A stretch of 64,000 bases of DNA from Trebouxia sp. TZW2008 (GCA_002118135.1 BDIU01000157.1:62001-126000), one strand, 5' to 3'; shown: positions 19,648 through 32,056, counted from the first letter of the stretch. Notes: generated by a model from the sequence alone, not told the origin. Numbers and translations: made by a program.

Positions 19648-20506
19648 TGCTCACTGCGAAAAGTTGCCTTGGGGACACGGGAAACAATTAACACAAAGGA
19701 ATGCAGGTGCCGACAAGCACTGATCCTGCCGCATGATGGCAGTACAGCCAGCTATATGGCTGTTGGCTATGTGTAGTTACTGATTTCCGTGGTAGCTGAA
19801 GAAGTCATGCTGGGTGAACCTCATATCTGATTCGACAATGTACAGTAAAATTTCATGTCTTTGACAAACAACAAATTGCATTTGATGTGGCAGCCACATT
19901 GTGGCTGTGTTTTGGTATTTACTGCTGGGGATGCTTCCCAGCAGCATTTGTCACTGATCCGGTGCAGTTTCCTTCCTATACGTTGCAGGGTTCAAGCGCT
20001 TCGTTAGTGGTATCAGTGCAACTGTCCAGACATAAAGTGTAAGATTTCCGATGCATTTTTGCACTTTCCTTGCTACTGACTGCGCCATGCAGTCGATATC
20101 AATGCAAAGCTAGCAGCACACACAGAAGCCTACCGTAACGCTAAATACATTTGTAGCAACCATTTGCATGCAAAGCAATGAAATTGCATGTTGTCTAACA
20201 GATTTCAAGCTTGAGAGTAGCGCATTGACTGTGTCCTCAAAAGCAAGACTCTGCCTAAGGCCAAGAGGATTCTCTGAGTGATCTTCTAAAATCTCCTGTT
20301 GGGCTAAATCAAAAGGCCTGGAAATGTTTTTGAAAACTCAGGTACAATACACGCAGCGCCACATCACTTGCAAACCTGCTGCACATTAACACACTGCAGA
20401 GAAAGTAGTGTACACAGAAAAACTTCAGCGACTACAAATCAGTACATTTGCAAACACCGCGTATTGTACATACTGAATCAGATCTGCTCGAAACAATTCA
20501 AAGTGG
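19648..20506. other. Convergent intergenic region
   Basis: No coding sequence seen. It lies between the 3' ends of the bromodomain gene (+) and the J-domain gene (-). A TGTAA-type word occurs at about 20037. No repeats of note. Confidence 0.5.
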
Positions 20507-21306
20507 CTACATGCTTTGCTTCCTCGCAGCTCTCCTTTTCAACCCAGCCAGTTGTGATTGCACTCTCGACTGGGGGGTCTGAAACTCAGGCTGAGCATGG
20601 CTAGTGTCATCAGCAAACTTGGCCGCACCATCTGCTGCTGTGCTATCAGCTTGTGCACAATGCTCTGCTGACTCATGCTCTACAGAACTGATTGACTGTT
20701 GTGGAGGATCCTGCTCTGCACTGCCATGCGCCTGTTGTGAGTGTGCAGATGCAGTGTGGCTACTGTTGGCGTCCTGAATTCCTGGTGAAATGTCATGATG
20801 GATGGTGGGCGAGTCTTGCATGCCATTTGTACGAGCATTGACAGCTTGCGCTGTGCCTGGTGCTACTTGCAGCTGACTGAGTGCCTGACTCAAGTCATCT
20901 TGCCACTGAGAGGTATGTGTAGCTACACACTGTGCAAGCTGAGTTTGGCGTGCCTGAGCTTCAGTCAGGACATTATGGGCTAAAGAGGTGCTACTAGGAA
21001 GTGCAAAGCCTCTGTGCCTCGTTTGGCTTGCATGCTGTGCACTGGTGTCAGCTTCCTGCTGACTGCTGATCCACCTTGAGTTGCGGGGAGCAGCTGGATG
21101 GGGCTCTGGTATGCCTTGATCAAGCCAGAAACTGTCAAACTGATCCTTCCTTGCATATTTTGGTCCCTGATGCTGCGCATCCTTTTGTGGTGCTGCAGCA
21201 TCCACATTACGCTGTTGGGCATTCACACTGTCCTGCCTTGTAAAAATGTCCTGCTGCTGCTCAGCATGCACATGTTGGCGCGACAAATGATCTGCCTGCT
21301 GCCCTG

Positions 21307-21341
<35 letters not shown>

Positions 21342-22194
21342 GACTGTGCCTTCTGTTGTGAATGCGGCTGTGGCCATGACTGCTCTGAGTGCTGGGCTTG
21401 CTGCTGTGATCTACGATAAGCAGCTTTCTGCTTCAGTTTGGTCAGCTGAGCTGCCCACTGCTCACGGTGGCTTGCAGTGGCTGCAAAAGGAGATGGACCG
21501 CTTCTGCCAGTTTTCTTCCAGTGACTATCCCATCTTCTAGACATGGTAAAGTCCCAGTACCTAGCAAGGATCAGAGGTTGCTTAAGATCGAAACCTGGAG
21601 CTGATTTGAGCGAGCAGAAAGCAGCAAAAGGGCAATTACCAGTCGTGAAAGTCCCAGCCATTGTTCTTCGGGTCTGTCTGTGCAGAATTGCTCTTGTTGG
21701 TCAGGGTTTCATAGGCTTGTTGTATCCTCAAGAAGTCTTCCTCGGCCGATGGATCCTCGTTGATGTCAGGATGATGCCTGCGAGAAGCTTGTGATGACGG
21801 CTGTGATGACAATTTTGGTATATTCCGTCGAAGTATTGCACGTTCCGCGCTTGACCACACAAGACCTGCCGAAGTCAGCTTACCTTAATGCGAGCTTCCT
21901 GTATGCCCGCTTGATCTGCTTGGAGTCTGCATCCTCGCTAAGCTGTAGAACTTTATAAGGATTCACAAAAGCGCGCGTGGCCTGCAAAGCACGGCGCTTA
22001 CAATCGACATTCTCGGGAATACTTACGTGAGTGCACAAGCGTGCATGCTGAAGACCTGCAGTGAATTGGAACGAGGCTGCCTGTGACCAAGCCCTACAGA
22101 CGGCACATGTCTGCACAACATCTGCAGCTATCTCATGACCACATTTCGAACATTTCGCGCAACAGCGCCCGAAAGCGCAAAGCAAATGCAACAT
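20507..22194 (-). CDS. J-domain protein with Gln-rich tail
   Basis: Three exons: 22194-21884, 21777-21640, 21560-20507; 500 aa. J-domain proteins stimulate the ATPase of Hsp70 partners. The domain spans about residues 79-145: NPYKVLQLSEDADSKQIKRA, YRKLALRHHPDI with the essential HPD, and EEDFLRIQQAYETLTN. The N-terminus before it holds Cys-rich CAKCSKCG and CAVCRAW, a possible small zinc site or part of a leader. After the J-domain comes a Trp-rich segment (NNGWDFHDWYWDFTMSRRW), then a long low-complexity region rich in Gln, Ser, His and Ala including a poly-Gln run. The large last exon has no recognisable domain. Compartment cannot be decided. The start is the first ATG. Confidence 0.85.
21308..21340 (-). 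repeat. CAG/CTG trinucleotide run (poly-Gln)
   Basis: Eleven uninterrupted CTG units on the plus strand encode poly-Gln in the J-domain protein. The run is likely to be length-variable. Confidence 0.9.
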
Positions 22195-22725
22195 CTTGGG
22201 TCACGTGAGAGAGATGTTCCTATCACGTGGCAACACTAGGCAAAAGTTTGCCACGTGTACTCCCGCCACTCTGGATCTGACCCATGTGGCATTCGCGCTG
22301 AACCTGAGTTTATGGTCTGTTGGGTTGCTCTCCCGGCAAATCTCTTTCTTAATATCAGCCAAATTCTGCTGTCAGCGCGAGGCAGAAGATTCGCTGAGCT
22401 CAGCAACGAGCGCCATCAGCTTGCTTCACATCGAGATACCTGGTCGGCTTTTGAGGTATTTCACTGCCAGACATGCGACCTTGCTCAAGCTTAGCACTGT
22501 CTCGGCTGCGCTCCGAAAATGCGCCATAGTCTTTTGGAAAAACTCGCGTATATCGCAACATCTTTGGCTGACTTGCGTGTCGTTGCTTGAGTTGCGAGCC
22601 TATACGCCTTGGTCTATCTCTTGTACTGTTCGAGCTCGTGTCCGCCCTGAGACCTCGATTGAAATTCGCAGGCTGCTCTCTCGAGCTTGTCTCAAATTGC
22701 ACCGTTCAAAGCGACCTGAAGGCAG
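22195..22725. other. Divergent upstream region
   Basis: It lies between the start of the J-domain gene (-) and the unknown gene (+). A 177-codon plus-strand frame covers 22196-22729 but has no domain-like features and begins 2 bp from the J-domain start codon, so I treat it as promoter or 5' UTR. It could instead contain extra 5' exons of the unknown gene. Confidence 0.4.
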
Positions 22726-23554
22726 ATGAACAGGGTCATTGAAACACGGAGACACAGGAAAAAGGGCAGTTTAGATGATTCAGCTTCAGACTCAGGAAAG
22801 ATTTTGTCATATCAGCGTATGCCTCACGACAGTCCTGTGAAAGTAGTACCTCAAGACGGAACAGCTGAGCTGGCCACTCAGACTGCATCAGGTCCCGCAT
22901 GTTTGAAGCAGCGGGCAAGGGCAGTGCCTGATTCATGTTACAGAAGCGCTGGTACAACTTGCCGTTCGGAAGTCCCCTTGAGTTCAGAAACTAGCAGATC
23001 CAGGCTCAGTAGCGCAAATCTTGAGCAGAACTACCTTGCGTACAGAAATCATCCTCAGAGCCTAGACAGCCATGGTAAGCCAAAATCCTGACTTCCAGTC
23101 TAAAGCTTAGAGCATGTCATGATGTGCAAGGCATTGCAAAACACGAAAAGATGACTTACTTCAAAGAGCTGCTGCTGTTACTCTTGCTTCATTGTTTTTG
23201 AACATCAGTGGATTTGTGTCATACTACAGGCTGCTGGCTTCTGTTGCTGCCACTGGCGCAGTACTGCCCGTCTGTAAACCTATTGGATGCTATGCTTTGA
23301 TGCTCAGTTTATTGGCTGTGCATGCAGAGCGGACCCGACAGTGGCTGAAGTCATCAGAGCTTGCTATGCCGGCGTCTAGCTATGGATACAAAAGCTCAAG
23401 AAATCAGCCAAAGGCTTTGCAGCAGCAATATCAGACCCAGACACAGCCTATCAACAAGAAGGGTCCGGGCTGGTTGTCTATGTTTTCTTGCTTCAAATCT
23501 CAGCCAGATCCACTTGTTTGTCATCCAGATCAACCCTCAGCTAAATTGCTTTGA
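22726..23554 (+). CDS. Unknown protein, two exons
   Basis: Exons 22726-23074 and 23328-23554 join in phase (intron GT-AG, 253 bp) to give 191 aa. I do not recognise it. The sequence is hydrophilic: an N-terminal basic patch (ETRRHRKKGSLDD), a Ser-rich middle (SETSRSRLSSANLEQ), and a C-terminal part with YGYKSSRNQPKALQQQYQTQ and NKKGPGWLSMFSCFKSQ. No signal peptide or membrane helix. Composition is biased but codon use looks protein-like, and a good donor and acceptor fit. It may have further 5' exons. It is convergent with the NAXD gene. Confidence 0.5.
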
Positions 23555-24211
23555 CTGTGCTTGCCTTCTGTATCATAAACAATGTGGAGCTGTTGCTTTT
23601 TTGCCCTTATAGATCAGGTCAGGCTGAAAACGCCTGTGTACAATTCCAGCTGAGGCAATAAAGGCTGTTTTTTGTGCAATGCCTCAATGCATTAGTTTGT
23701 TACTTCCTTTTCCTGACTAGCATGAGCTGGCAGAGATCAAAACCTCAGATCATGGCTTGATTTGTTTTTTACTTTTCTTCATGCTGCTCTACTGTTCCTT
23801 GCTGATTTGTTTCCGCACAGACGTGCTCGAGTGCTTTCTGTTAGCAGTTGATGTTGTGCCAGACTGTTTTCTTTGTAGACTGTTGCTGTGAAATGCGCCT
23901 TCCATTTGGCTTGACAGGAGTCGTGCATAGTGTTTAACAGCCGCTCTCCTGCGATACAGCCCATGTTGTCGCAGCAATAAGTCTGGTCACTACCGGCCTA
24001 CTGTGCATAAGCACGCAGAGGTATGACTCATCAGTGATGCGTGAGATCTGGCATTGGCTTCAAACGAGGTTGAAGTCAGGAAACAACGACAAATGCCATG
24101 CGCGTACGTGTCAGTTGCTGTTTCAGTCCAATTTGTCACCATACAGCTTGTCCACATGTACAGCTTGCCTGTCAGAACGTCCCTTGGAATTGCTGCATGT
24201 TCGGCACTGTA
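23555..24211. other. Convergent intergenic region
   Basis: No gene supported. A short direct repeat (TCCAATTTGTCACCATACAG near 24127, TCCAGTTTGTCGCCATACAG near 24217) ends at the NAXD stop region: the second copy is the end of the NAXD coding sequence and the first is a partial duplicate in its 3' UTR. Confidence 0.5.
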
Positions 24212-27200
24212 TCAGTCCAGTTTGTCGCCATACAGCTTGTCCACAGCTTCCCCTAGCTTCTCTATGACATCACCAGCAACCATGGAACGCTTGTGAATTT
24301 TGAATGACATTTCGGCAGCCACTCTGGCAACATGGCAACCCCCCCAAGCAGCCAGCATGGTAGGGGGGAGGCCCCCTGGGAATTTGCTGGGCTCCTCACG
24401 CTTCTGGTAGTTGATGATCCATGCCAAATGTGTCGCAATTGCCCCGCTCATCACGTCTCCCTACAAAAGATCACAAGGCATCAGAATGTGTCACTCACCA
24501 TCAGCAATGTACATGCATGTGATGCATGATGAAGCAATGCATGCAAGCTCATGACATCACAAGCTGTGGTAGTGTTGGCCAACTGCTGAGGCCTGCTTTG
24601 AATCATGCTGCAAACCGGCAGGGACCAAATGCTTGACAACCCGAAACAGTAACGGCCTTAAAAACAAACGTTCCACTATCTGAAAAACGTCACTTTCAAA
24701 GACGTTTTGACCATTGTTACAGTAATTCCTTTAAATAAGAACACTTAATATAGGGACATTCTCGATGTAAGGACAATGCGGCTGGGAACTGAGCATTGCA
24801 GTCTGACTGCAGTGGTACTTCTGAGTAAGGACAACTCAACGTAAGGACATTTTTCTTGGTAACCACTGCAGTCGTCGTATCAAGAGGTGACTGTACCTGG
24901 CCACCAGCCCGCCTTTTTGAGCCGTTGCCTTCACAGTAAATGGTCTTATCACCATTCGAGATGCCATCCTTGGCGCCCTTCTGAACAAGCAGCGGTCCCT
25001 CCAGCTTCTTCGCTATCTGCTCCAGCTGATCCTGCCTGCAACATGCAAGTGTGATGTTGACTACCTGCCATTCTCTAGTGCGCCAAAGCTGTAGCTGATT
25101 GCAGCAAAATGCAGTTCATATGGACATTAAAACATCTCTCTGTTGCAGAAGGTATGTAAGACAAGGATCTCACAGAGTCCGAGCAGTCTCCCTTTGGAGA
25201 GCAATTTGTGATCTTTCATTGAACAATCAACCCAGTCCCAACCTAGACTCATTTGCTTTGCACAAGTACAGTAATCTCTCTTTGTAAAGACACTCGATGT
25301 AAGGATAATCTTGATGTAAGGACAACGCTGTTGGCAACCAATTACTGCATTCTGACTGCAAGTGGTCCCTCTAAGTAAGGACAATTTGATGTAAGGACAA
25401 TGTTCTCGACAAGCAAAGCAGTCGTTACAAAGAAAGCAACTGTACAAACAAATGTGACAGACACTATACGCACATGTGCTGCAGATGTAACAAGCACTGC
25501 ACCTGCCCTTGTCTTCCAAGTCCACATTGAGCTGATTGGCCAGCCGCCCAAATTCAGCCTTATTCGGTGTGAGAATGGCTTTGTCGTATCCCTTGATCAG
25601 ATCCAGCTCCTTAGTCACGATGTACAAGCCGTCAGCATCCAGGATCATGTGCTTGCCATTCTCACGCATCCACTTGATGGCCTGCATGTCATATCGTTGC
25701 TCTCAGGTTCTGCAGCAGCAGAATACTCTATGTTGGGGGTGAGGATGGCCCTGCTGTAACCCTTGAGGGGTTAAAGCCTTGGTCACGATGTACAGACCAT
25801 CAGCATCCAGGATCATGTGCTTGCCATTCTTACGCATCCACTTGATTGCCTGCATGTCATATCATTGCTCTCAGATTCTGTAGCAGCAAAGTACTCAATG
25901 TCGGGTGTGAGGATGGCCCTGCTGTACCCCTTGATTGGATCCAGCTCCTAGGTCACGATGTACAGACCATCAGCATCCAGAATCGTGTGCTTGCCATTCT
26001 CACAATCCCACTTGATTGCCTGCATGTCATGCGGCCGCACTGGGGACTTATAGCAGTAATTTATAGGTTACCAGCCATGCACAAGCATATACTTGCTGCT
26101 ATGCTGCATTCACCTCTTCATTGTCTGCATGTCCTGCAGCTGTATTCAGGAGCAGGTAAGCTACACAAAACGCTGTCCACACTGATGGAAATAACCACTT
26201 CATCGTCTCCTCACGCAGTGATGGTGCTGAAATTGACGAATATGCAGAGGCAGAAGTACACAGCGAGGACGGACAGTGCAATGGCTTAATAAGCGAAACA
26301 GAAAGAGAAGCGTCAGGAAGACTGTATCATGCTGATTGCCAAACAGCTTGCCAAGCTATGCACTCACCTGTGTGACGACGCAAACGTGTCAATTTTCCAT
26401 CAGACGCAAACTCGCAGGACATCAAAGTCTGCAAGTCTTGCAATGCAGAACCACAAAGAAAGCTTCATTGTTCACAGCAGGCTAAGTCGTTGATCATGTT
26501 GCAGCAGAGGTCAAGCAGCAAGCGGCAAAGAGCACACCTCTTTTACAACATAGTGAACCATCTCGTACCTCTGCCAAGACCCGGTCAAATGATGATGGTG
26601 TTGAACCCCTCCGGCCAGTCCTTGCCGCTGACAAAGCATGCCAGACTGTGGTAAATGCAGAGAAAAAAGGCAGCAGGTGCATGCAGAGAGCAGTGGGAGC
26701 AGACCTCCTTGACAACATAGTGGACCATCTCATCTCTGCCAAGACCTGGTTCTTTGATGATGGTGTCAAAACGCTCCAGTCAGTGCTTGATAGCACCCAA
26801 AACATGGCATATTGTTTTGTGGTGCATGCACCAAATAGAGGCAACAGGTGAGTGTAAGTAAGAGCAGACCTCCTTGACAACATAGTGAACCATCTCGTCT
26901 CTGCCAAGACCCGGTCCAATTATGATGGTGTCAAACCGCTCCAGCCAGTGCTTGATAGCACCCAAAGCTTTGTCATAGATCTTCTGCTTCTTGTCATCAC
27001 TCAACTGCATGGCACGTACATTGTTGCACTGTCTGTGTGAGTGTCACAGCTGGTGCAGAGTTCACAGTCAGCAACACAATAGGGTAAACATCTGAATTAT
27101 GATGATTTGATTTCAAGCACAACATGCTAAATTGTACCCACTGTATGCAATGTGTCAAAGAGAGACTGACGCAGGCTGAACACTAGGATTGAGTGCGGGT

Positions 27201-29033
27201 CAGCTGTGCATATACATGACAGAAGACATGCAGTTGCACTGTTCAGCAAGAGCAGCTAGGATGCAAAGCAGTGCTTACATCATCATCGTATTCAGAGGAG
27301 TCTGGCAGGTAGGGATGGACAATAAGTTCTGGGCTGTAGGACTTGATCACTGTGGCCGCTCCAGAAGTGCAGAAAACGTGGCTCAAGTCAGCACCAGTCT
27401 GCAACCATGCAAGGACACATCATCGTTCTGGCTTGGACTTGCTATGCTGCTTGCATCACTATGTGTCATTGGAAACAGTGACAATATGTATGCAGTAGCA
27501 AGCATTGGCATGCTGTCAGGATATCCAGTGCAATCAAGATTGCTTTATACACAGCTTCAGAATCACCATATCAGCAGCTTTGCTTTCAGAACACGTTGTG
27601 TTGTGAAAACCATCTGGCTATTGCGGTGGCTCTCAAGAATGCAAAGCGCTTGGAATGCAGCTCATTCTGCTGGTTTTAGACGTTATTTTTATGGAAACTG
27701 TGACAGAGGCAGTTGTCAGCATTGACATTAACACTGATTTTTGACACAACATTTCCTGTCATAGGACCCAACAGGGGCCCATAAAGGACAAAGGACAGAG
27801 CACACACCCTGAGGCATGTGACAGAGGCAAAGTACGGGGCTCCTGTGTATTCTCTGCACCCACCAATGGTGGCCACAGCTCCTGAAGACCCCTTGGACAA
27901 TTCACCTGTGCATGCAGTTTGCACATCACATTACGCTTTCAACCTTGCTGTGCACGCAGTGAACTCTCATGTCACAATGATCTGCATTTCACAATGATCT
28001 GTGGACCCTGCTGTGCATACAATCAGTCCCCGTATCACAATGACCTTTACATCTAGATGCGCATGCAGTCAACATTCAAGCTACATAAAATATTTTTGAG
28101 AACATCAGAACACCCTCAGTTGCAGACAGCTTCAGATCTACTCAATTTGACTCGACACATTTGCTGAGGCGTAGATCGTTTGCGATTTACGTCACGGGAC
28201 ATCAACAAACCTTTTTGAGATTCTGCTGTGAATGCACTTGAACTCAGATACCATACTGACCTCTGCACCTTGCATTGCATGCGTTCACTCACATGCCATA
28301 GTGACCTTCAGACGTTTGATGTTTGCCATATCAGGATCATCAGTAGCAATGCAGGCATCCAGATGACATTGCAGCCGTGATGCGTGAGCATGAGCAGAGA
28401 GCTGTTGCGAATAAGAGGGCGATGCACAAGAACAAGCACAGAGCTAATGTAACCAATCAATAGATTTTGCAGTCCGGGGTAGGGAGGCAGATGTGACTCA
28501 TTGGAGTTCCTGGCTTGAAAGCACAGGTGAAGGCTTTAGGGTAACAAGAAGTGTGGTGCATGAGCATGAGCAAAGAGCAACTGTGCGCATCACAGTGCCA
28601 GCACAAGGCTGCATCAGTACAGGGCAAGCATGCATAACAGCAGAGCAGCATTGGACCAGGAGCTTACTTGACAGCTGTGGCACAATCTCCCATGAGTATT
28701 TGGCAAGCTCCTGCTGGGAATGCGCCATAGTGGCAAAGCTCTGCAGAACAGGTGAAGCTTCAGTGACCTGACATGACGTCTGGAAATCGCTTTGTCAAAA
28801 ACGTACAAGCCTCCATATCTCCACAGGATTTCATATTCTCAGAACATTGCTGATGTCAGAGTAAGAAAGTGACAGTGTACCTGTTGCCGAGCTGCTCTGT
28901 TGCTATGTCTGACGCTGACAGCTGTTTGAAGAGCTAGCAGGCAGTCCCTCCTGGAAATTAGCACAGATGAGAGGGGTCTAGAGGCCTGCACGCCAAAAAT
29001 GGATATGAGACTGCGTGCAGTGTGCGATTGCAT
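24212..29033 (-). CDS. NAXD: ATP-dependent NAD(P)H-hydrate dehydratase (NAXD/CARKD)
   Basis: Eight exons: 29033-28881, 28740-28668, 27905-27808, 27398-27279, 27004-26870, 25681-25503, 25035-24897, 24460-24212; 381 aa, phases consistent. The enzyme restores hydrated NAD(P)H to NAD(P)H using ATP or ADP. It is a ribokinase-like fold protein. Motifs: [76 protein letters not shown], and the anion-hole segment [14 protein letters not shown] with the catalytic Asp. Exon 1 encodes a 51-residue Ser/Arg-rich leader typical of an organelle targeting peptide. Introns hold decayed copies of exons 4-6 sequence and two MITEs. It diverges from the tafazzin gene. Confidence 0.93.
24720..24893 (+). mobile_element. 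Pogo-like MITE, complete copy E
   Basis: 174 bp from CAGTAATTCCTTTAAATAAG to AAGAGGTGACTG, flanked by TA on both sides. It has the internal words GATGTAAGGACAATGCGGCT and GTGGTACTTCTGAGTAAGG. Its right TA overlaps the donor site of NAXD exon 6: the exon ends at 24897 and the intron begins GTACAGT, so the donor T and following bases come from the target duplication and element end. Confidence 0.9.
25269..25442 (+). mobile_element. Pogo-like MITE, complete copy F
   Basis: 174 bp from CAGTAATCTCTCTTTGTAAA to AAAGAAAGCAACTG with TA on both sides. Internal words match copies E and G. It is in the NAXD intron between exons 6 and 7 of the eight-exon model, 60 bp from the next exon. Confidence 0.9.
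25730..26035 (-). repeat. Two decayed tandem copies of an NAXD exon
   Basis: The exon at 25681-25503 has a CATGCAG acceptor and codes [20 protein letters not shown]. Near-identical sequence recurs at about 25853-25735 and 26027-25905, each with its acceptor. Both copies lose the frame or end early. Spacing is about 172 bp. The intact copy is the last in transcript order. Confidence 0.85.
26520..26815 (-). repeat. Two decayed tandem copies of NAXD exon with GPGLGRDE motif
   Basis: The intact exon is 27004-26870. Copies at about 26800-26705 and 26640-26530 repeat the part coding [20 protein letters not shown] and the donor GTCTGCTC, with substitutions and frameshifts. The intact copy is first in transcript order. 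Confidence 0.85.
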
Positions 29034-29797
29034 GTTGTAGATTGTAAACAAAGACGCTCAACATGCTACCGTTGACCTCGTTGCGTCAAAGCGAAAGGAG
29101 TGAAGGTGCATGCCAAACACACATGCACAAGCGGTGTGTCAGGGCTCCGTCGGCGCCTGTCAGGTTGCATGCACTGCAATCTAGATGCGGCTGCAAGAGC
29201 TCAGTTGACCTGGTGAGAGTACGCACGCAGTCCGGCAGAACGCTGACAAAGCACACCGAAAGCTGAGGACCGTGCCAATACGCTTTGGCAGCCGGGCATC
29301 ACCTGCTGCGGGAGGGCGTGGGTCCGCGGAAAATTGGCAACAACACCTGTTGCAGCTGAATGATGTGTCTGGTAAGTGCGTCTCAGCAGGCGCTGCGCCT
29401 CAAAAGTGCCGTCGGCATCGACCGTTACGATGCATGCATGGCAAAACGCCTCAGCAGTAGTCATCTCGGTCAACCTTTCACACAAGCATCAACTGGGCGA
29501 AGGCATCCGCGCCCAAGCAGCATCCGCATCAAACGCGAGCCGCAGTCTATACAGATCGTCTTGGAAAGTCTTCTCAGTCCGCCCTGATCAGTCAGGGACC
29601 CTGGCCCGGTCAACTTACCAACGAGCTGCTGATCACAGCTGCAATCGCACTGCACACAGCGATAACATGACAGCTTGCATTGGCCGATGCTTTTGAGAGG
29701 CTCCGTGTTACACTTGCTCAACGTCTTGCAACTTGTCGTGTTGTCCCCCTGCCATCTTGACCAGTTGCACACGGTGAACACTTGGATTCTAGTCAGC
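29034..29797. other. Divergent promoter region of NAXD and tafazzin
   Basis: 764 bp between the two start codons. Open frames here, including a 154-codon minus frame that overlaps tafazzin exon 1, have no family features. This region probably holds two promoters and the 5' UTRs. Confidence 0.5.
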
Positions 29798-31774
29798 ATG
29801 GACTCCGTTGTTGAACCTGAGGAGCCAATCATCAGGCCTCCATGGGGCGAGTTTGGCAGAGTCATCACCCTGGCGGCTGTCTCGTTGACAGGCAAGTTCG
29901 TTTTGAACCTATGGAACACCACAAAGGTGAACAATCAGGAAACTTTCCTCCAACACCTACAGCAGCGTCCTAAGGGACTTGGTCTGATCACTGTCAGCAA
30001 TCACACCAGGTGAGCCTGTCAGAGGCATTGCATTCACTGCCTTTCATGTACCATGTTGGGATCATGCGTTTTGACTCAGTGCTGACGTGACACAGCCGGT
30101 GACACATGCTGACATGGCAATGCAGCACCATTGATGACCCTTTTGTCATCAGCGCCATGGTTCCATGGTCCTACTTCTGGTCAGAACACAGGCATCATGG
30201 TGTCAGATGGGCCCTCTGTGCCAAAGAGATCTGCTACATCAATGCATTTCTTGGGTGTGTCTCCTGCATCTTTTCCTGATGTACAAATGCTCAACATCAT
30301 GCAACATGGAGCACTGTGCAAGCTGTATGCCTGACATTTTGGTTCCACAACATTCCAACCATAGCTGTTCAGCTTCACAAGCTGTCTACTGCTCCAAAAG
30401 ATGTCGCTGGTCGCAGACAGTTCTTCCAAAGTGGCAAGACGCTTGCTATCGAAAGAGGCAAAGGCCTCAATCAGCCAGTTATGCGCGTAGCTGCTCAGCG
30501 GGTGGCCAAAGGAGACTGGTTGCACGTCTTCCCTGAAGGGCGAGTGGGGTATGCTGGCACAATGGGCGCATTCAAGTGGGGCATAGGCAAGATCATTTGT
30601 GACAGCATACGAGAAGGGCAACAGTGAGTGCTTGCACTGCAGGGTCTGTCTTCAGCATTGATGGACCTGTCTTGCGCATTGCAGTTGTCTCCAGCATTGT
30701 TTTCAGTATTGCAACTGTCTTCAGCATTGTTTCAAGTATCGCAATTGTCTTCGTTATGTAAAAGTTTTCAGTATTGTTCTCGATATTGCATTCATGTTGA
30801 GCAATGCAGCTGTCTTCAACACTGTGACTGGCCTCAGCACTGCAAACTTGTTCTGCTTCCTGTGAGTCACAGTGTGTATTTCGCCGTGAGGCAACACATC
30901 GCAATCAGACCTGCAGATGTCATTACTCATCTGAATTCCGTGGGTTTGACACGCTAATAGGCTGTACGAAACTCATCTGGTGCCTCATTTTGGCAAGGGA
31001 ACTGTTTGGCAACATAAAGGTCTCTTCCTGAACTTTACTCTAAGGAATACAATTCTCAAGTCATTGCTATGTATGTGCAGGCTCCCTCTGATCTTACCCT
31101 TCTTCCACAGTGGGCTGGCAAATATTCTTCCAAAAGGTTCTATGATACCTAGGCCAGGTATGACATCTATACCTTCCGCGTTGTTAAAGGGCTTACACTT
31201 GCAAGCAACAGGCTAGCACTCTTACGCATGCAAAGATATGGAGGTGGACTGCAGGCAATGCAGTCACGATTAATGTGGGGTCACTCATTGATGTGAGCGA
31301 TCTTGCTCCAAAATGCAACTGTGAGGGCAAAGAGCTCCAACAGGTACACAGCACTGCCATGCAAAGACACTGTGCAAACACTCTGCCATGCAAAGATGCT
31401 GTAAAAACACTCTGCCATGCAAAGATGCTGAACAAACATCCTGCCATGCAAAAACACCATGCAAAGATGCTGAACAAACATTCTGCCATGCAAAACCACC
31501 ATGCAAAAATACCATGCAAAGATACCATGCAAGCGTGTCCGGCAGCACTGCGCTGTCTTGGACATACACAGTTGCCACATGCCTGCCGCTGATCAGTGAC
31601 TGTGAGGTTGTGCAGGCATGGAGGGAGATAACTAGCAGAATAGAATCAGCGATGCGTGACTTAGAGCAGAGATCACTGCCCAATCAATCTCAGATGTCCA
31701 GTGTGAGAAAAGAGGGCGAAAGTCCTACAGAAGTGGCTCCAAAGCTGCCCAGCAAAACAGACTCAGCAACATAG
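29798..31774 (+). CDS. TAZ: Tafazzin (monolysocardiolipin acyltransferase family)
   Basis: Six exons: 29798-30009, 30126-30254, 30417-30623, 31081-31157, 31264-31343, 31616-31774; 287 aa. Tafazzin remodels cardiolipin by acyl transfer on mitochondrial membranes. The catalytic HX4D motif is formed across the first exon join (NHTSTIDDPFVIS), followed by WALCAKEICYINAFLG, FFQSGKTLAIERGKGLNQP, GDWLHVFPEGRVGYAG (the FPEGR motif) and FKWGIGKII. Then come LPLILPFFHSGLANILPKG and a hydrophilic tail. The N-terminus has a hydrophobic stretch (ITLAAVSLTGKFVLNLW) that fits the family's interfacial membrane anchor. Length matches the family. It diverges from NAXD; both likely act in mitochondria, though co-regulation is only a guess. 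Confidence 0.93.
30640..30845 (+). repeat. Short minisatellite in tafazzin intron 3
   Basis: The words GTCTTCAGCATTG and CAGTATTGCAACTGTC recur about ten times with variation. The unit is about 20-24 bp. Confidence 0.7.
31352..31540 (+). repeat. Minisatellite in tafazzin intron 5
   Basis: Units of CTGCCATGCAAAGATGCTG plus a few A/C-rich bases (about 30 bp) repeat five to six times, then decay into ACCATGCAAA repeats of about 14 bp. Confidence 0.85.
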
Positions 31775-32056
31775 AACGTTGTCTAGATATAGTCATTGCT
31801 ACATAGTGGCATGCGATCAGCCTTGTTGGCTGAAGCGTGTCTAATTTTTCTTCTTCGTCTCAACAAAGGCAAGACATGAGTGCTACTCATCCTTGAACAC
31901 AAAATGAAAGCTACTCATGCTTAAACACAAAATGATTACAGGCTTACATACCATATCATTACAATTCCTTTTAATCATTGGCCCCATCTAAAACTCCTCT
32001 AGCACTCTCAATGCTATATCACGACGTCTGCGCATTTGCTGAAAAAGTGTTTTCAT
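31775..32056. other. Convergent intergenic region
   Basis: 282 bp between the tafazzin stop and the F-box/LRR stop. It has two copies of a GCTACTCAT...AACACAAAATGA word near 31880-31935. No gene. Confidence 0.5.

Noticed and set aside
22196..22729. 177-codon plus-strand frame
   Set aside because: No domain or targeting features, and it starts 2 bp from the J-domain start codon; more likely promoter or UTR.
29470..29934. 154-codon minus-strand frame
   Set aside because: It is antisense to tafazzin exon 1 and its upstream region; composition is random and it has no motifs.
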